Shown: positions 1-7,054, numbered from the stretch's first letter. The stretch is 10,676 bases of DNA from Bifidobacterium breve (GCA_945907055.1 CAMDSG010000049.1:1-10676); one strand, 5' to 3'. The notes: a model not told the origin generated them from the letters alone. Translations and numbers: made by a program.

Positions 1-1
1 A

Positions 2-226
2 GTACTAACCCCCAAGGAGTTTGAGCTTCTTGCAGTGCTCGCAACAGACCCAGGGCGGGTATTTACACGAACTGAAATATTCGATGAGGTATGGGATCCG
101 CATTGGTATGGCCCTACAAAAACCTTAGATGTGCATGTTGCTGCGGTGCGTAAAAAACTGGGTAACCCTGGATGGATTGAGACGGTGCGCGGTATCGGGT
201 TTCGGATAATGGACCCTCGCTCGTGA
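2..226 (+). CDS. Two-component response regulator, OmpR/PhoB type, C-terminal DNA-binding domain (5' partial)
   Basis: The reading frame is open from base 2 to a TGA at 224-226, so only about the last 74 codons are present; the phospho-acceptor receiver domain lies outside the window. The visible part is a complete winged-helix (Trans_reg_C) domain. It begins with the typical LTPKEFELLAVL segment, continues through the FTRTEIFDEVW helix and the recognition-helix stretch TLDVHVAAVRKKLG, and ends with the wing ETVRGIGFRI. This family binds direct-repeat operators as a phosphorylated dimer. Its stop codon overlaps the GTG start of the downstream histidine kinase by 4 bases (GTGA), a layout typical of translationally coupled regulator-kinase pairs, so the kinase is its probable cognate partner. 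Target genes cannot be deduced from the window. The family is certain; the specific regulator is not. Confidence 0.95.
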   Translation, partial: VLTPKEFELLAVLATDPGRVFTRTEIFDEVWDPHWYGPTKTLDVHVAAVRKKLGNPGWIETVRGIGFRIMDPRS

Positions 227-1602
227 GACGAAGGCTCCTATTCGGTTATCTAACCATCACAATTCTGGTGCTCCTAATACTTGAGATACCACTTGGTTTC
301 GCCTACTCCAACTCGGAGAAGCGAAGGCTTCTTTCGGATGTGCAGCACGATGCTCTGGCTCTCTCGATTCGCTTGCATGAATCTGTGGAGTCGAATCAAG
401 AGGCAGCGCTGCAAGAGATTGTGAATGACTATGCGTTGAGTGTCGGTGGGCGCGTTGTCGTAGTTGGCCCTACGGGCGCCCTGCTAGCGGATTCATCTCC
501 ATTGCCAGGGAGGGCAAGCAGCCGATCCTTCGCTGATAGGCCGGAGTTCATAAAGGCCCTTGGGGGGAGAGAGGCAGATGGGACGCGTTTCTCGAATACC
601 CTCGGGCGAGATTTGCTATACGTCGCTGTTCCTCTTGTATCTAATGGCGCTGTGATCGGAGCGGTTCGGCTCTCCTTTGACACGTCATATGTAAATAATC
701 GCATTCAACGAGTATGGATCGGCCTCGCAGCGCTTGCAGTAGCGATTCTAGCGTTGGTCTTCCTCGTGAGTCTTCGTCTCGCCCAAATCGTTACCCAGCC
801 GGTATCCGAACTAGAGAGCGCCGCCAAGCAGTTAGGAACAGGTGACCTAACTGCGCGAGCAGAGGTGCCCAAATCTCCATCGGAGTTGCGCTTGCTTGCT
901 ACATCCTTCAATGCAACTGCCGCACGCCTTGAGTCGTTAGTCGAGTCTCAGAGAGCGTTCGTTGCTGATGCGTCGCATCAACTTCGGACTCCACTTCAAG
1001 CAATGCGACTCCGCCTTGAGAATCTCGAGCATGATGTAGCCGCTGGGATGCCCTGTGACTCTCGAGACCTAGAGGGCTCGCTTGCGGAGGTTGCGCGTAT
1101 GTCGCGGCTCGTAGATGGATTACTCGTCTTGGCGCGTGCCGAGCAGCAACTCAGCGCACCAATTCAAACGGACATTGCTGAGCTGGTTGCTGGGAGGATC
1201 GACGCGTGGAGTGCATTTGCTGAGGATCAAGGTGTGAGGATCACAAGCACTGTCGCTCTTGGTTTTAATGCCCGCATCACATCAGGGAACCTCGAGCAGG
1301 CTTTAGATAACTTGCTATCTAATGCGATAGAGGCTTCTCCTAGGGGGGGAGCGGTGGTGATCTCTTCGAGCAGAAATGAATCAGGGAGTGTGCTCCTAAC
1401 AGTCAGCGACTCTGGCGGGGGCATGACCCCGGAGCAGATCGACCGAGCATTCGATCGCTTCTGGCGACCAGCCGGTGCCGGATCGGGTGGCTCTGGCCTG
1501 GGGCTTGCAATCGTTAAAGGATTGATCGAGGCCGATGGGGGATCGGTCGAGCTAAAGCCCTCGGCTAGTGATGGTGTTGAAGTAGTGATGGTGTTGAAGT
1601 AG
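223..1602 (+). CDS. Sensor histidine kinase with periplasmic/extracellular sensor domain, HAMP, HisKA and HATPase_c
   Basis: This is a 459-residue membrane kinase that should autophosphorylate on histidine and pass the phosphate to the response regulator encoded just upstream. Order of parts: first membrane helix about residues 7-29; extracytoplasmic domain about 30-162, whose pattern (ADRPEFIKALGG, then LLYVAVPLVSNGAVIGAVRL) resembles Cache/PAS-like sensors; second membrane helix about 165-187; HAMP about 187-240. The H-box is SHQLRTPL with phospho-acceptor H252. The ATPase domain has an N-box (DNLLSNAIE, N363 and N367), G1 box (DSGGG, D396), F-box (FDRF, about 410) and G2 box (GSGLGLAI, about 423-430). 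All catalytic motifs are intact. The GTG start at 223 overlaps the regulator stop, and no clear Shine-Dalgarno is seen, which fits translational coupling. The last residues (VVMVLK) are encoded by a 17-bp tandem repeat, and the usual Pro-containing end of the domain (such as VMPL) is lost. The signal sensed is unknown. Confidence 0.96.
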   Translation: MRRRLLFGYLTITILVLLILEIPLGFAYSNSEKRRLLSDVQHDALALSIRLHESVESNQEAALQEIVNDYALSVGGRVVVVGPTGALLADSSPLPGRASSRSFADRPEFIKALGGREADGTRFSNTLGRDLLYVAVPLVSNGAVIGAVRLSFDTSYVNNRIQRVWIGLAALAVAILALVFLVSLRLAQIVTQPVSELESAAKQLGTGDLTARAEVPKSPSELRLLATSFNATAARLESLVESQRAFVADASHQLRTPLQAMRLRLENLEHDVAAGMPCDSRDLEGSLAEVARMSRLVDGLLVLARAEQQLSAPIQTDIAELVAGRIDAWSAFAEDQGVRITSTVALGFNARITSGNLEQALDNLLSNAIEASPRGGAVVISSSRNESGSVLLTVSDSGGGMTPEQIDRAFDRFWRPAGAGSGGSGLGLAIVKGLIEADGGSVELKPSASDGVEVVMVLK

Positions 1603-1624
1603 TGATGGTGTTGAAGTAGTGATG
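1567..1624 (+). repeat. 17-bp tandem repeat, about 3.4 copies, spanning the kinase stop codon
   Basis: The unit AGTGATGGTGTTGAAGT occurs three times without mismatch (1567-1583, 1584-1600, 1601-1617), followed by a partial copy AGTGATG (1618-1624). Because 17 is not a multiple of 3, successive copies are read in different frames. Copy 1 encodes SDGVEV, and copy 2 encodes the final residues and the TAG stop at 1600-1602. The perfect identity suggests a recent slippage expansion. An assembly artefact cannot be excluded from the sequence alone. Confidence 0.97.
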
Positions 1625-1627
1625 CCA

Positions 1628-1648
1628 CTCTCGCTACGAGGCGAGAAG
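1628..1648. terminator. Possible bidirectional hairpin terminator between convergent genes
   Basis: CTCTCGC (1628-1634) can pair with GCGAGA(A)G (1641-1648) around a 6-base loop. The hairpin lies 26 bases after the kinase stop and about 10 bases after the stop of the oppositely oriented Rrf2 gene, which is the expected place for a shared terminator. Neither strand has a U-tract, so it would have to be one of the U-less hairpins proposed in high-GC bacteria. The assignment rests on position and pairing only. Confidence 0.35.
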
Positions 1649-1657
1649 AGATTGGTG

Positions 1658-2086
1658 CTAGGTGCTGTGATTAGGTGCTGATGCGTGCCCGCGTACGGTG
1701 CGATCAACTAGGTCCGCCAAGGTAGTGGCATCTAGATGGAGGCGCATCTCCTCGCCGACCGATACCCATACTTCCTGCAGCACGCAGTGCCCTTCGCAGT
1801 GATCATGCTCCGTAACAAGGGTAGTTAGTGGTCCATCAACTGCTCCAAGAATCTGAGCCAACGTAATCTCATCTGCCGGGCGTGCGAGTACGTAGCCGCC
1901 ACCTACGCCGCGCTTTGAGACCACTAACCCTGCTCCTTTTACTGCAAGCAGTATCTGCTCGAGATAAGGCTGTGGAAGGTTGGTTCGCTCTGCGATCTCC
2001 TTGACCGAGGTCGGGCGCTCCGATGCGTGAAGCGCTAGAGATAGCAGTGCCCTGACGGCATAATCCCCTCGTGTCGAAACCCTCAC
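1658..2086 (-). CDS. Rrf2-family transcriptional regulator
   Basis: This is a protein of about 142 residues with the Rrf2 winged helix-turn-helix: RVSTRGDYAVRALLSLAL at the N-terminus, then the helix-turn-helix region (SVKEIAERTNLPQPYLEQIL) and the wing (KRGVGGGYVLARP). The GTG start at 2086 is chosen because homologues begin at M/VRVSTRGDYA. The frame stays open to other starts at 2104 (ATG) and 2125 (GTG), and none has a good Shine-Dalgarno. Family members such as IscR, NsrR and RsrR sense iron-sulphur status, nitric oxide or redox state through a cluster bound by cysteines in the loop before the dimerisation helix. Here that loop reads EHDHCEGHCVLQEVW: two Cys (C97, C101 from the chosen start) and several His, without the classic third Cys. 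It is transcribed away from the phosphodiesterase gene and convergently with the kinase. No isc, suf or nitric-oxide genes are nearby, so the target is unknown. Confidence 0.93.
   Translation of the reverse strand: MRVSTRGDYAVRALLSLALHASERPTSVKEIAERTNLPQPYLEQILLAVKGAGLVVSKRGVGGGYVLARPADEITLAQILGAVDGPLTTLVTEHDHCEGHCVLQEVWVSVGEEMRLHLDATTLADLVDRTVRGHASAPNHST
1659..1680. repeat. Short 13-bp-period direct repeat at the 3' end of the Rrf2 gene
   Basis: TAGGTGCTG occurs at 1659-1667 and again at 1672-1680, separated by TGAT. It encodes the terminal, probably disordered residues of the Rrf2 protein (SAPNHST) on the - strand and includes part of its stop codon. It lies 35 bases from the 17-bp repeat array, so both convergent genes end in repetitive sequence. 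Confidence 0.6.
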
Positions 2087-2168
2087 TCGGTCATGTTCGC
2101 ACATTCGCGAGCGCTTCGGCTTCACGGTGGCGGCTGGTTCGTATTAAGCGCAGAGTTGCCGGGTTGGC

Positions 2169-2201
2169 TGAGGCCCATTTGAGGGATGGGTCAGCGCCTC
2201 A
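2169..2201. promoter_or_regulatory. Imperfect dyad in the divergent intergenic region; possible operator
   Basis: The region between the Rrf2 gene and the phosphodiesterase gene must hold both promoters. It contains inverted arms TGAGGC (2169-2174) and GCCTCA (2196-2201), with an inner CCCAT (2174-2178) / ATGGG (2186-2190) pairing. A 33-bp span is in the size range of Rrf2-type operators or of a leader hairpin. On the - strand TAATAC (complement of 2141-2146) could be a -10 element for the Rrf2 gene, but no good -35 is seen. This is a weak, position-based suggestion. Confidence 0.2.
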
Positions 2202-2224
2202 ATTGAAAGGCTACGGTCATCGGA

Positions 2225-3316
2225 ATGGAACCGATTAGACCTGACTTTTCTGGGGCCTCAATCGCAGGGATCATCCCGGCTCTCTTGGGTGCTCGCCCTG
2301 CCGCTTGGGTTCCAGTTCCGGCTGATGGGGCAGAGAGCATCGTACTTTTAGTCCTGGATGGCCTTGGGTGGGAACAGATTGAAGCGAATAGAGGCCTGCT
2401 GCCAAATATCTCCGCAATGCAGGGCTCAGCAATAACGAGTGTCGCTCCGTCTACAACGGCGACGGCGCTCACGTCGATTACGACGGGCCTTACCCCGATA
2501 GAGCATGGAGTACTTGGGTATCGAGTTCGCGAAGAAGATGACGTTCTAAATATCCTCTCGTGGCGAACTGACCAAGGGTCGCGACCGCCGGAGCCCGAGG
2601 CCTTTCAGCGGCATGCTGCGTTTATGGGCCGAGAGGTTCCAGTCGTCACCAAATCCGAGTTTCGCTCGACAGGTTTTACTCGAGCCCATCTAGGCGGTGC
2701 TCGTCTCGAGGGATGGTCAACGGTTGCAGTATTGGTTGAGCAGTGCGCACGCCTCGCTCTAACAGATCCCCTTGTTTATGCTTATTATCCTGGTGTAGAT
2801 GCTGTAGCGCATGAGTATGGGCTAAACGATGATCGGTACTTCGCCGAGCTCAGGTTCGCTGATCGGTTAGTTGGTTGGATTCTTGAGTCGCTACCTTCGT
2901 CGAGCGCGCTTCTGATTACTGCTGACCATGGACAGGTAGAGGTGGGGCGTGATGGTTGGCTTGAGACAGGGTCACTAGCTAAGTACATAGAGTTGCAGGC
3001 CGGTGAGGGGCGGTTCCGTCACCTATACGCGAAGCAGGGTGGCGCCGCTGACCTAGCAGGGGCGGCTCGGGCAGAGTTTGGAGACCAAGCCTGGGTCTTT
3101 ACGCGTTCTGAACTGATCAATGATGGGTGGTTCGGAGAGGGGAGGCCGACTCCTTCGGCTGGTCGGCGTATTGGGGATGTCGTCCTAGCAGCAAAGGATC
3201 GCTGGGCCTTCACAGACCCGAGCCTGAGGAGAGAGGCTCAGCTCATCAGTGCCCACGGAAGCCTCACCGAGGCTGAGATGTTCGTACCGCTCCTCGGGGC
3301 AAGAGGCGTGAGGTAG
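2225..3316 (+). CDS. Alkaline-phosphatase-superfamily protein, nucleotide pyrophosphatase/phosphodiesterase-like
   Basis: This 363-residue protein has the metal-site pattern of the type I phosphodiesterase / nucleotide pyrophosphatase branch. D45 lies in VLDGLGW. The likely nucleophile is T78 in APSTTATALTSITTGL, which aligns with the NPP nucleophile threonine. D192 and H196 lie in YPGVDAVAHEYG, D234 and H235 in TADHGQ, and H344 in SAHGSL. Together these would hold two Zn ions and hydrolyse a phosphodiester or phosphoanhydride bond. There is no signal peptide or membrane helix, so it is predicted to be cytoplasmic, unlike many secreted NPP enzymes. The only in-frame start after a TGA at 2204 is the ATG at 2225; the purine stretch GAAAGG at 2205-2210 is rather far upstream for a Shine-Dalgarno. 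Such genes are widespread in Actinomycetota, but the substrate is not known from sequence. It stands alone between the divergent Rrf2 gene and dnaE. Confidence 0.92.
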   Translation: MEPIRPDFSGASIAGIIPALLGARPAAWVPVPADGAESIVLLVLDGLGWEQIEANRGLLPNISAMQGSAITSVAPSTTATALTSITTGLTPIEHGVLGYRVREEDDVLNILSWRTDQGSRPPEPEAFQRHAAFMGREVPVVTKSEFRSTGFTRAHLGGARLEGWSTVAVLVEQCARLALTDPLVYAYYPGVDAVAHEYGLNDDRYFAELRFADRLVGWILESLPSSSALLITADHGQVEVGRDGWLETGSLAKYIELQAGEGRFRHLYAKQGGAADLAGAARAEFGDQAWVFTRSELINDGWFGEGRPTPSAGRRIGDVVLAAKDRWAFTDPSLRREAQLISAHGSLTEAEMFVPLLGARGVR

Positions 3317-3402
3317 GGGGGGGTCGCTCCCCGTCAACCGCTACTTATTGGATTCCTAGATTCCCTCCTTTCGCAGCAGGGTCGGATCGTCTAGGTTCCA
3401 AG

Positions 3403-3426
3403 AGTTACATCTAGTTACATAGATGT
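3403..3426. repeat. Perfect 7-bp inverted repeat overlapping an 8-bp direct repeat; operator candidate
   Basis: ACATCTA (3407-3413) and TAGATGT (3420-3426) are perfect inverted repeats around a 6-base spacer. Overlapping them, AGTTACAT occurs at 3403-3410 and 3413-3420, a direct repeat of 10 bp, or one helical turn. Such a layout upstream of dnaE suggests a protein-binding site or part of a promoter. The binding protein is not identifiable. Confidence 0.45.
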
Positions 3427-3429
3427 GAT

Positions 3430-3452
3430 TTCTCCACAGGTTGCTCCACAGG
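3430..3452 (+). promoter_or_regulatory. Pair of DnaA-box-like sequences (CTCCACAGG repeat)
   Basis: CTCCACAGG occurs twice, at 3432-3440 and 3444-3452, a 12-bp period. The first lies in TTCTCCACA (3430-3438), one mismatch from the DnaA box TTATCCACA and also one from the actinobacterial form TTGTCCACA. The second, TGCTCCACA (3442-3450), has two mismatches to TTATCCACA. The location just upstream of the replicative polymerase gene makes DnaA regulation conceivable, but two imperfect boxes are weak evidence. Confidence 0.3.
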
Positions 3453-3568
3453 CTGGGGAGAAGGGTGAAGAAGAAAGAGATGTTTAGCGCAGTGCATTTT
3501 TTGGGCGGTACTAGAAGAAAGGGGCGAGCCCAACTAACGGCGCGCCCAGATTTTCTTGGCGGGGGATC

Positions 3569-6500
3569 GTGAGTAAGTCATTCGCCCACCTTCATCTCCA
3601 TACCGAGTACTCAATGCTCGATGGCGCAAGCAGAGTCTCTGATGTAGTTGCGGCAGCATTGGCCGATGGTCAGCCTGCCGTGGGCATCACAGACCACGGA
3701 AATATGTATGGCGTGCTACCCATGTACGAGGCGGCGCGTGACGCTGGAATCACGCCGGTGCTCGGAATGGAGGGCTACTTCGTTGCGACAAGCCGCTTCG
3801 AACGCCCAAAGCGTGCGGATCATGAGATGTATCACCTAACACTCCTTGCGGAGACAACGCAGGGATATAAAAACCTGATGAAGGTCTCTTCGCAGGCCTA
3901 CCTAGACGGGTTCTATTACAAGCCTCGTACCGACTGGGAACTCCTTGAGCTCCATCACGAGGGAATCATCGCTAGCTCCGGGTGTCTCGGGGGTTTGGTG
4001 TGTCAGAAAATACTTGAGGGGGACGACGCCGGCGCTGAGGCAGCGGCCGTTCGATTCCAAGAAATCTATGGACGCGATTCCTTCTTCATCGAGATTCAAG
4101 ACCATGGCCTAGATGAAGACTCGATCGTTACTCCGAAACTGCTACAGATCGCAGCTCGCATTGGTGCGCCGTTACTCGCAACTAATGACTCTCATTACAC
4201 GAGGGCAGAGCATGCGGAGGCCCATGATGCCCTTCTCTGCGTCCAGACCGGCGCAAAGATCCACGAGACCAATCGCTTCAAGTTTGGTGCCGAGGAGTTC
4301 TACATAAAGAGCGCAGATGAGATGCGTACCCTTTTTGCGGATGTCCCTGAGGCCTGCGACAACACGCTATTGATTGCGGAGCGCGCCAACGTTGAGATCG
4401 AGTTCGGTAAGGCGGTTCTTCCGTCGTTCCCTGTTCCTGATGGGTATACCGAGGATTCCTATCTTCTTGAGTTGACACTTGCAGGGGCCAAGGAGCGCTA
4501 CGGAGACAAGCCTGCGCCACATGTATTAGAGCGCATTGAATTTGAACTCGACGTCATACGCGACATGGGTTTCTCTGCATATTTTCTCGTCGTATGGGAC
4601 CTAGTGCGATTTGCTCACGAATCTAATATCCGAGTTGGGCCGGGTCGCGGTAGTGCGGCTGGTTCCTGCGTTGCGTATTGCCTGCGCATCGTCGATATCG
4701 ATCCGATTAGGTATGACCTACTCTTCGAGCGCTTCTTGAATCCAGGGCGAAAGCAGATGCCTGATATCGACATGGACTTCGACTCGCGTTACCGAGGCGA
4801 CATGATTCGCTATGCGGCAGCGCGTTATGGAGGCGACCGTGTTGCCCAGATCATTACTTTCTCAACGATCAAGGCGCGAGCTGCGGTACGTGATGCCTCC
4901 AGGGTCCTTGATTATCCATATTTGCTCGGCGACAAAATCGCAAAACTCATCCCGCCACTTATTATGGGGCGCGACACTCCACTGCGCGCATGCTTCGAAC
5001 TCGATCCGAAGTACACCGATGGATACAAGATGGCGTCTGAACTTCGAGATCTCTATGAAATAGATCCCGATGCGAAGCGAGTAATTGATGTCGCTAAAGG
5101 ACTCGAAGGGCTCCGCCGCCAGGATGGGATTCATGCTGCGGCTGTCGTGATCACACGTGAGCCACTGATTGAGTATCTCCCTATTCAGCGCAAGCCAGAG
5201 CCTGGTGGTGGGCTCCAAGATGCGCCGATTGTTACTCAGTATGAGATGCACGGCGTCGAGGAACTTGGGCTACTCAAGATGGACTTCTTGGGGCTCAGAA
5301 ACCTAGATGTGATGGAGATCACGCGCGACCTCCTAGAGGCTCGTACCGGTGTCCGGCCGGATATCGACAACATCCCGTTGGATGATCCAAAGACCTTTGA
5401 CCTGCTTCGCAAAGGCGACACGATTGGTGTATTCCAATTAGAGGGTGGCCCAATGCGTGCCCTTATTCGCTCACTTGCTCCCTCGATGTTCGAGGATATC
5501 TGCGCTCTAGTTGCGCTTTATAGGCCTGGCCCAATGGGCGCCAACATGCACACTGCCTATGCAGATAGAAAGAATGGCCGGAAGCCAGTTGAGTTTGACC
5601 ACGCTGACCTTGAAGAGATTCTCGCGCCAACGTATGGGTTGATGATCTATCAAGAGCAGTTGATGCGTGTCTCTCAGCGCCTCGCTGGATACTCCCTCGC
5701 TGAAGCCGACAACCTCCGTAAAGCGACCGGGAAGAAGGACCGCGAACTTATCGCTAAAGAGCGAGCCAAGTTCGTTGATGGATGTGAGACCGAGGGATAC
5801 GGACGCGAGTTTGGCGAGCGCATGTTCGACATCATTGAGCCATTTGCCGACTACTCATTCAACAAATCTCACTCTGTTGGTTATGGGTTCGTGGCGTATC
5901 AAACAGCCTTCCTAAAAGCCAACTACACCAACGAGTACCTCGCTGCGCTGCTCACGACGGTGAAGGGCGATAAGGACAAGAGTGCGATCTACCTAAATGA
6001 GTGTCGCCAGCTCAAAATTCCTGTATTGGTCCCGGATGTAAATCACTCCGCTATGGATTTCTCGGTCTCCGATGAATCAATTCGCTTTGGGCTCTCTGCA
6101 GTGAGAAACGTCGGCGAGGGAGTTGTTGGGCTAATTATTGAGGCTCGCGAGCAGGGAGGCCACTTCGTTGATTTTTATGACTTCTGCGAGCGAGTCGAAC
6201 CAGCGGCGCTGAACAAACGAACAATTGAGTCGCTTGCTAAGGCAGGGGCTTTTGATGCTCTTGGGCACTCGCGTCAGGGACTCGGCCTCGTCTCAGATCA
6301 AATCATTGACCAGGCTGTTATCCGTCGCAAAGAACGCGATGCAGGGATCATGAGTCTCTTCGGTGACTCGGTCGTAGAGTCCGATGGCTCCTCCGACTTC
6401 AATCGCATGCCAATCCCCGATGGTGAGTACTCGAAGACGCAGCTTCTCGCGTTCGAGAAAGAGATGCTTGGCCTATACGTGAGCGATCACCCTCTCATGG

Positions 6501-7054
6501 GGGCGCAGAGTGCCTTGTCGCGCTTCACCGACTCGACCCTCTCGGAGCTCAAAGAGGGTCGAGAGGGCGACATGCGCACAGTCGGTGGAGTAGTCACTGC
6601 TCTGAACCGAAAGCACACAAAACGAGGCGACCTGATGGCTACCTTCGTCCTAGAGGATCTTGCATCCGCTGTTGAGGTCTTTGTCTTCCCGAAGACGATG
6701 GCGCAGTACGGATCGCTCCTCGAGGAGGACGCCATCATCTGCGTCAAAGGGCGCCTCGACATGCGTGAGGACCAAGCGAAAATTATCTCCATGGAGATCA
6801 TGCGCCCTGAGCTGATGATCGATGGAGGGCCCCCGCTGCGGATCAAGATCAAGCCTCACCAGTTAGACGAGGCGAAGTCCCGGATGCTTACTGAGATTCT
6901 GAATCAGCACCCGGGAGAGAGCCCTGTATTTCTTCACTTAGACCAGCCATCCAAGACCACAGTGATGCGCCTTGGGGATGAATTTTTGGTGGATGCCCGC
7001 AATGGGCTATTCGCCGAATTGCGAGTTTTGCTCGGCGCCGACTGCATCATCTAG
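3569..7054 (+). CDS. dnaE: DNA polymerase III alpha subunit (DnaE)
   Basis: This is a full-length replicative polymerase of 1161 residues, close to E. coli DnaE (1160) and mycobacterial DnaE1. The N-terminal PHP domain starts HLHLHTEYSMLDG and keeps all nine metal-ligand positions: H9, H11, D18, H43, E68, H89, C139, D207, H209. The palm has GPGRGSAAGS (about 357-366) and the catalytic aspartates D401 and D403 in PDIDMDFD, with the third at about D572 in KMDFLGL. Further conserved blocks include DGIHAAAVVI, YRPGPM and NKSHSVGYGFVAYQ. A helix-hairpin-helix follows at about 843, a clamp-binding-like IMSLFGD at about 927-933, and an OB fold at about 1002-1075. The GTG start with GGGGG upstream matches the family N-terminus. 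It heads a co-directional run with npdG, mshC and thrS. As the only alpha subunit here it should act in the replisome with the beta clamp and clamp loader. Confidence 0.98.
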   Translation: MSKSFAHLHLHTEYSMLDGASRVSDVVAAALADGQPAVGITDHGNMYGVLPMYEAARDAGITPVLGMEGYFVATSRFERPKRADHEMYHLTLLAETTQGYKNLMKVSSQAYLDGFYYKPRTDWELLELHHEGIIASSGCLGGLVCQKILEGDDAGAEAAAVRFQEIYGRDSFFIEIQDHGLDEDSIVTPKLLQIAARIGAPLLATNDSHYTRAEHAEAHDALLCVQTGAKIHETNRFKFGAEEFYIKSADEMRTLFADVPEACDNTLLIAERANVEIEFGKAVLPSFPVPDGYTEDSYLLELTLAGAKERYGDKPAPHVLERIEFELDVIRDMGFSAYFLVVWDLVRFAHESNIRVGPGRGSAAGSCVAYCLRIVDIDPIRYDLLFERFLNPGRKQMPDIDMDFDSRYRGDMIRYAAARYGGDRVAQIITFSTIKARAAVRDASRVLDYPYLLGDKIAKLIPPLIMGRDTPLRACFELDPKYTDGYKMASELRDLYEIDPDAKRVIDVAKGLEGLRRQDGIHAAAVVITREPLIEYLPIQRKPEPGGGLQDAPIVTQYEMHGVEELGLLKMDFLGLRNLDVMEITRDLLEARTGVRPDIDNIPLDDPKTFDLLRKGDTIGVFQLEGGPMRALIRSLAPSMFEDICALVALYRPGPMGANMHTAYADRKNGRKPVEFDHADLEEILAPTYGLMIYQEQLMRVSQRLAGYSLAEADNLRKATGKKDRELIAKERAKFVDGCETEGYGREFGERMFDIIEPFADYSFNKSHSVGYGFVAYQTAFLKANYTNEYLAALLTTVKGDKDKSAIYLNECRQLKIPVLVPDVNHSAMDFSVSDESIRFGLSAVRNVGEGVVGLIIEAREQGGHFVDFYDFCERVEPAALNKRTIESLAKAGAFDALGHSRQGLGLVSDQIIDQAVIRRKERDAGIMSLFGDSVVESDGSSDFNRMPIPDGEYSKTQLLAFEKEMLGLYVSDHPLMGAQSALSRFTDSTLSELKEGREGDMRTVGGVVTALNRKHTKRGDLMATFVLEDLASAVEVFVFPKTMAQYGSLLEEDAIICVKGRLDMREDQAKIISMEIMRPELMIDGGPPLRIKIKPHQLDEAKSRMLTEILNQHPGESPVFLHLDQPSKTTVMRLGDEFLVDARNGLFAELRVLLGADCII

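Larger units (their letters stand above)
3317..3568. promoter_or_regulatory. Intergenic region upstream of dnaE (probable promoter/leader)
   Basis: No convincing gene is present in these 252 bases. They begin with a G-run that continues from the previous stop codon (eight G at 3316-3323). GGGG (3320-3323) and CCCC (3329-3332) could form a small hairpin, a weak terminator candidate for the phosphodiesterase gene without a T-run. A GATTCC pair at 8-bp period lies at 3351-3364. The dyad and DnaA-box-like elements listed separately follow. The 3' end carries GGGGG (3561-3565), a usable Shine-Dalgarno 3 bases before the dnaE GTG start. The dnaE promoter is expected here, but no clear -35/-10 pair can be named. 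Confidence 0.5.

Noticed and set aside
1567..1624. Tandem repeat as a CRISPR-like array
   Set aside because: The units are directly adjacent with no spacers and partly coding. This is a simple tandem duplication.
1227..1628. Antisense reading frame of 133 codons within the kinase gene
   Set aside because: It lies opposite a clearly conserved kinase domain, is rich in low-complexity Ser/Pro sequence, and resembles no family.
4862..5251. Antisense reading frame of 129 codons within dnaE
   Set aside because: It lies wholly opposite conserved polymerase sequence and shows no recognisable motif or own start signal.
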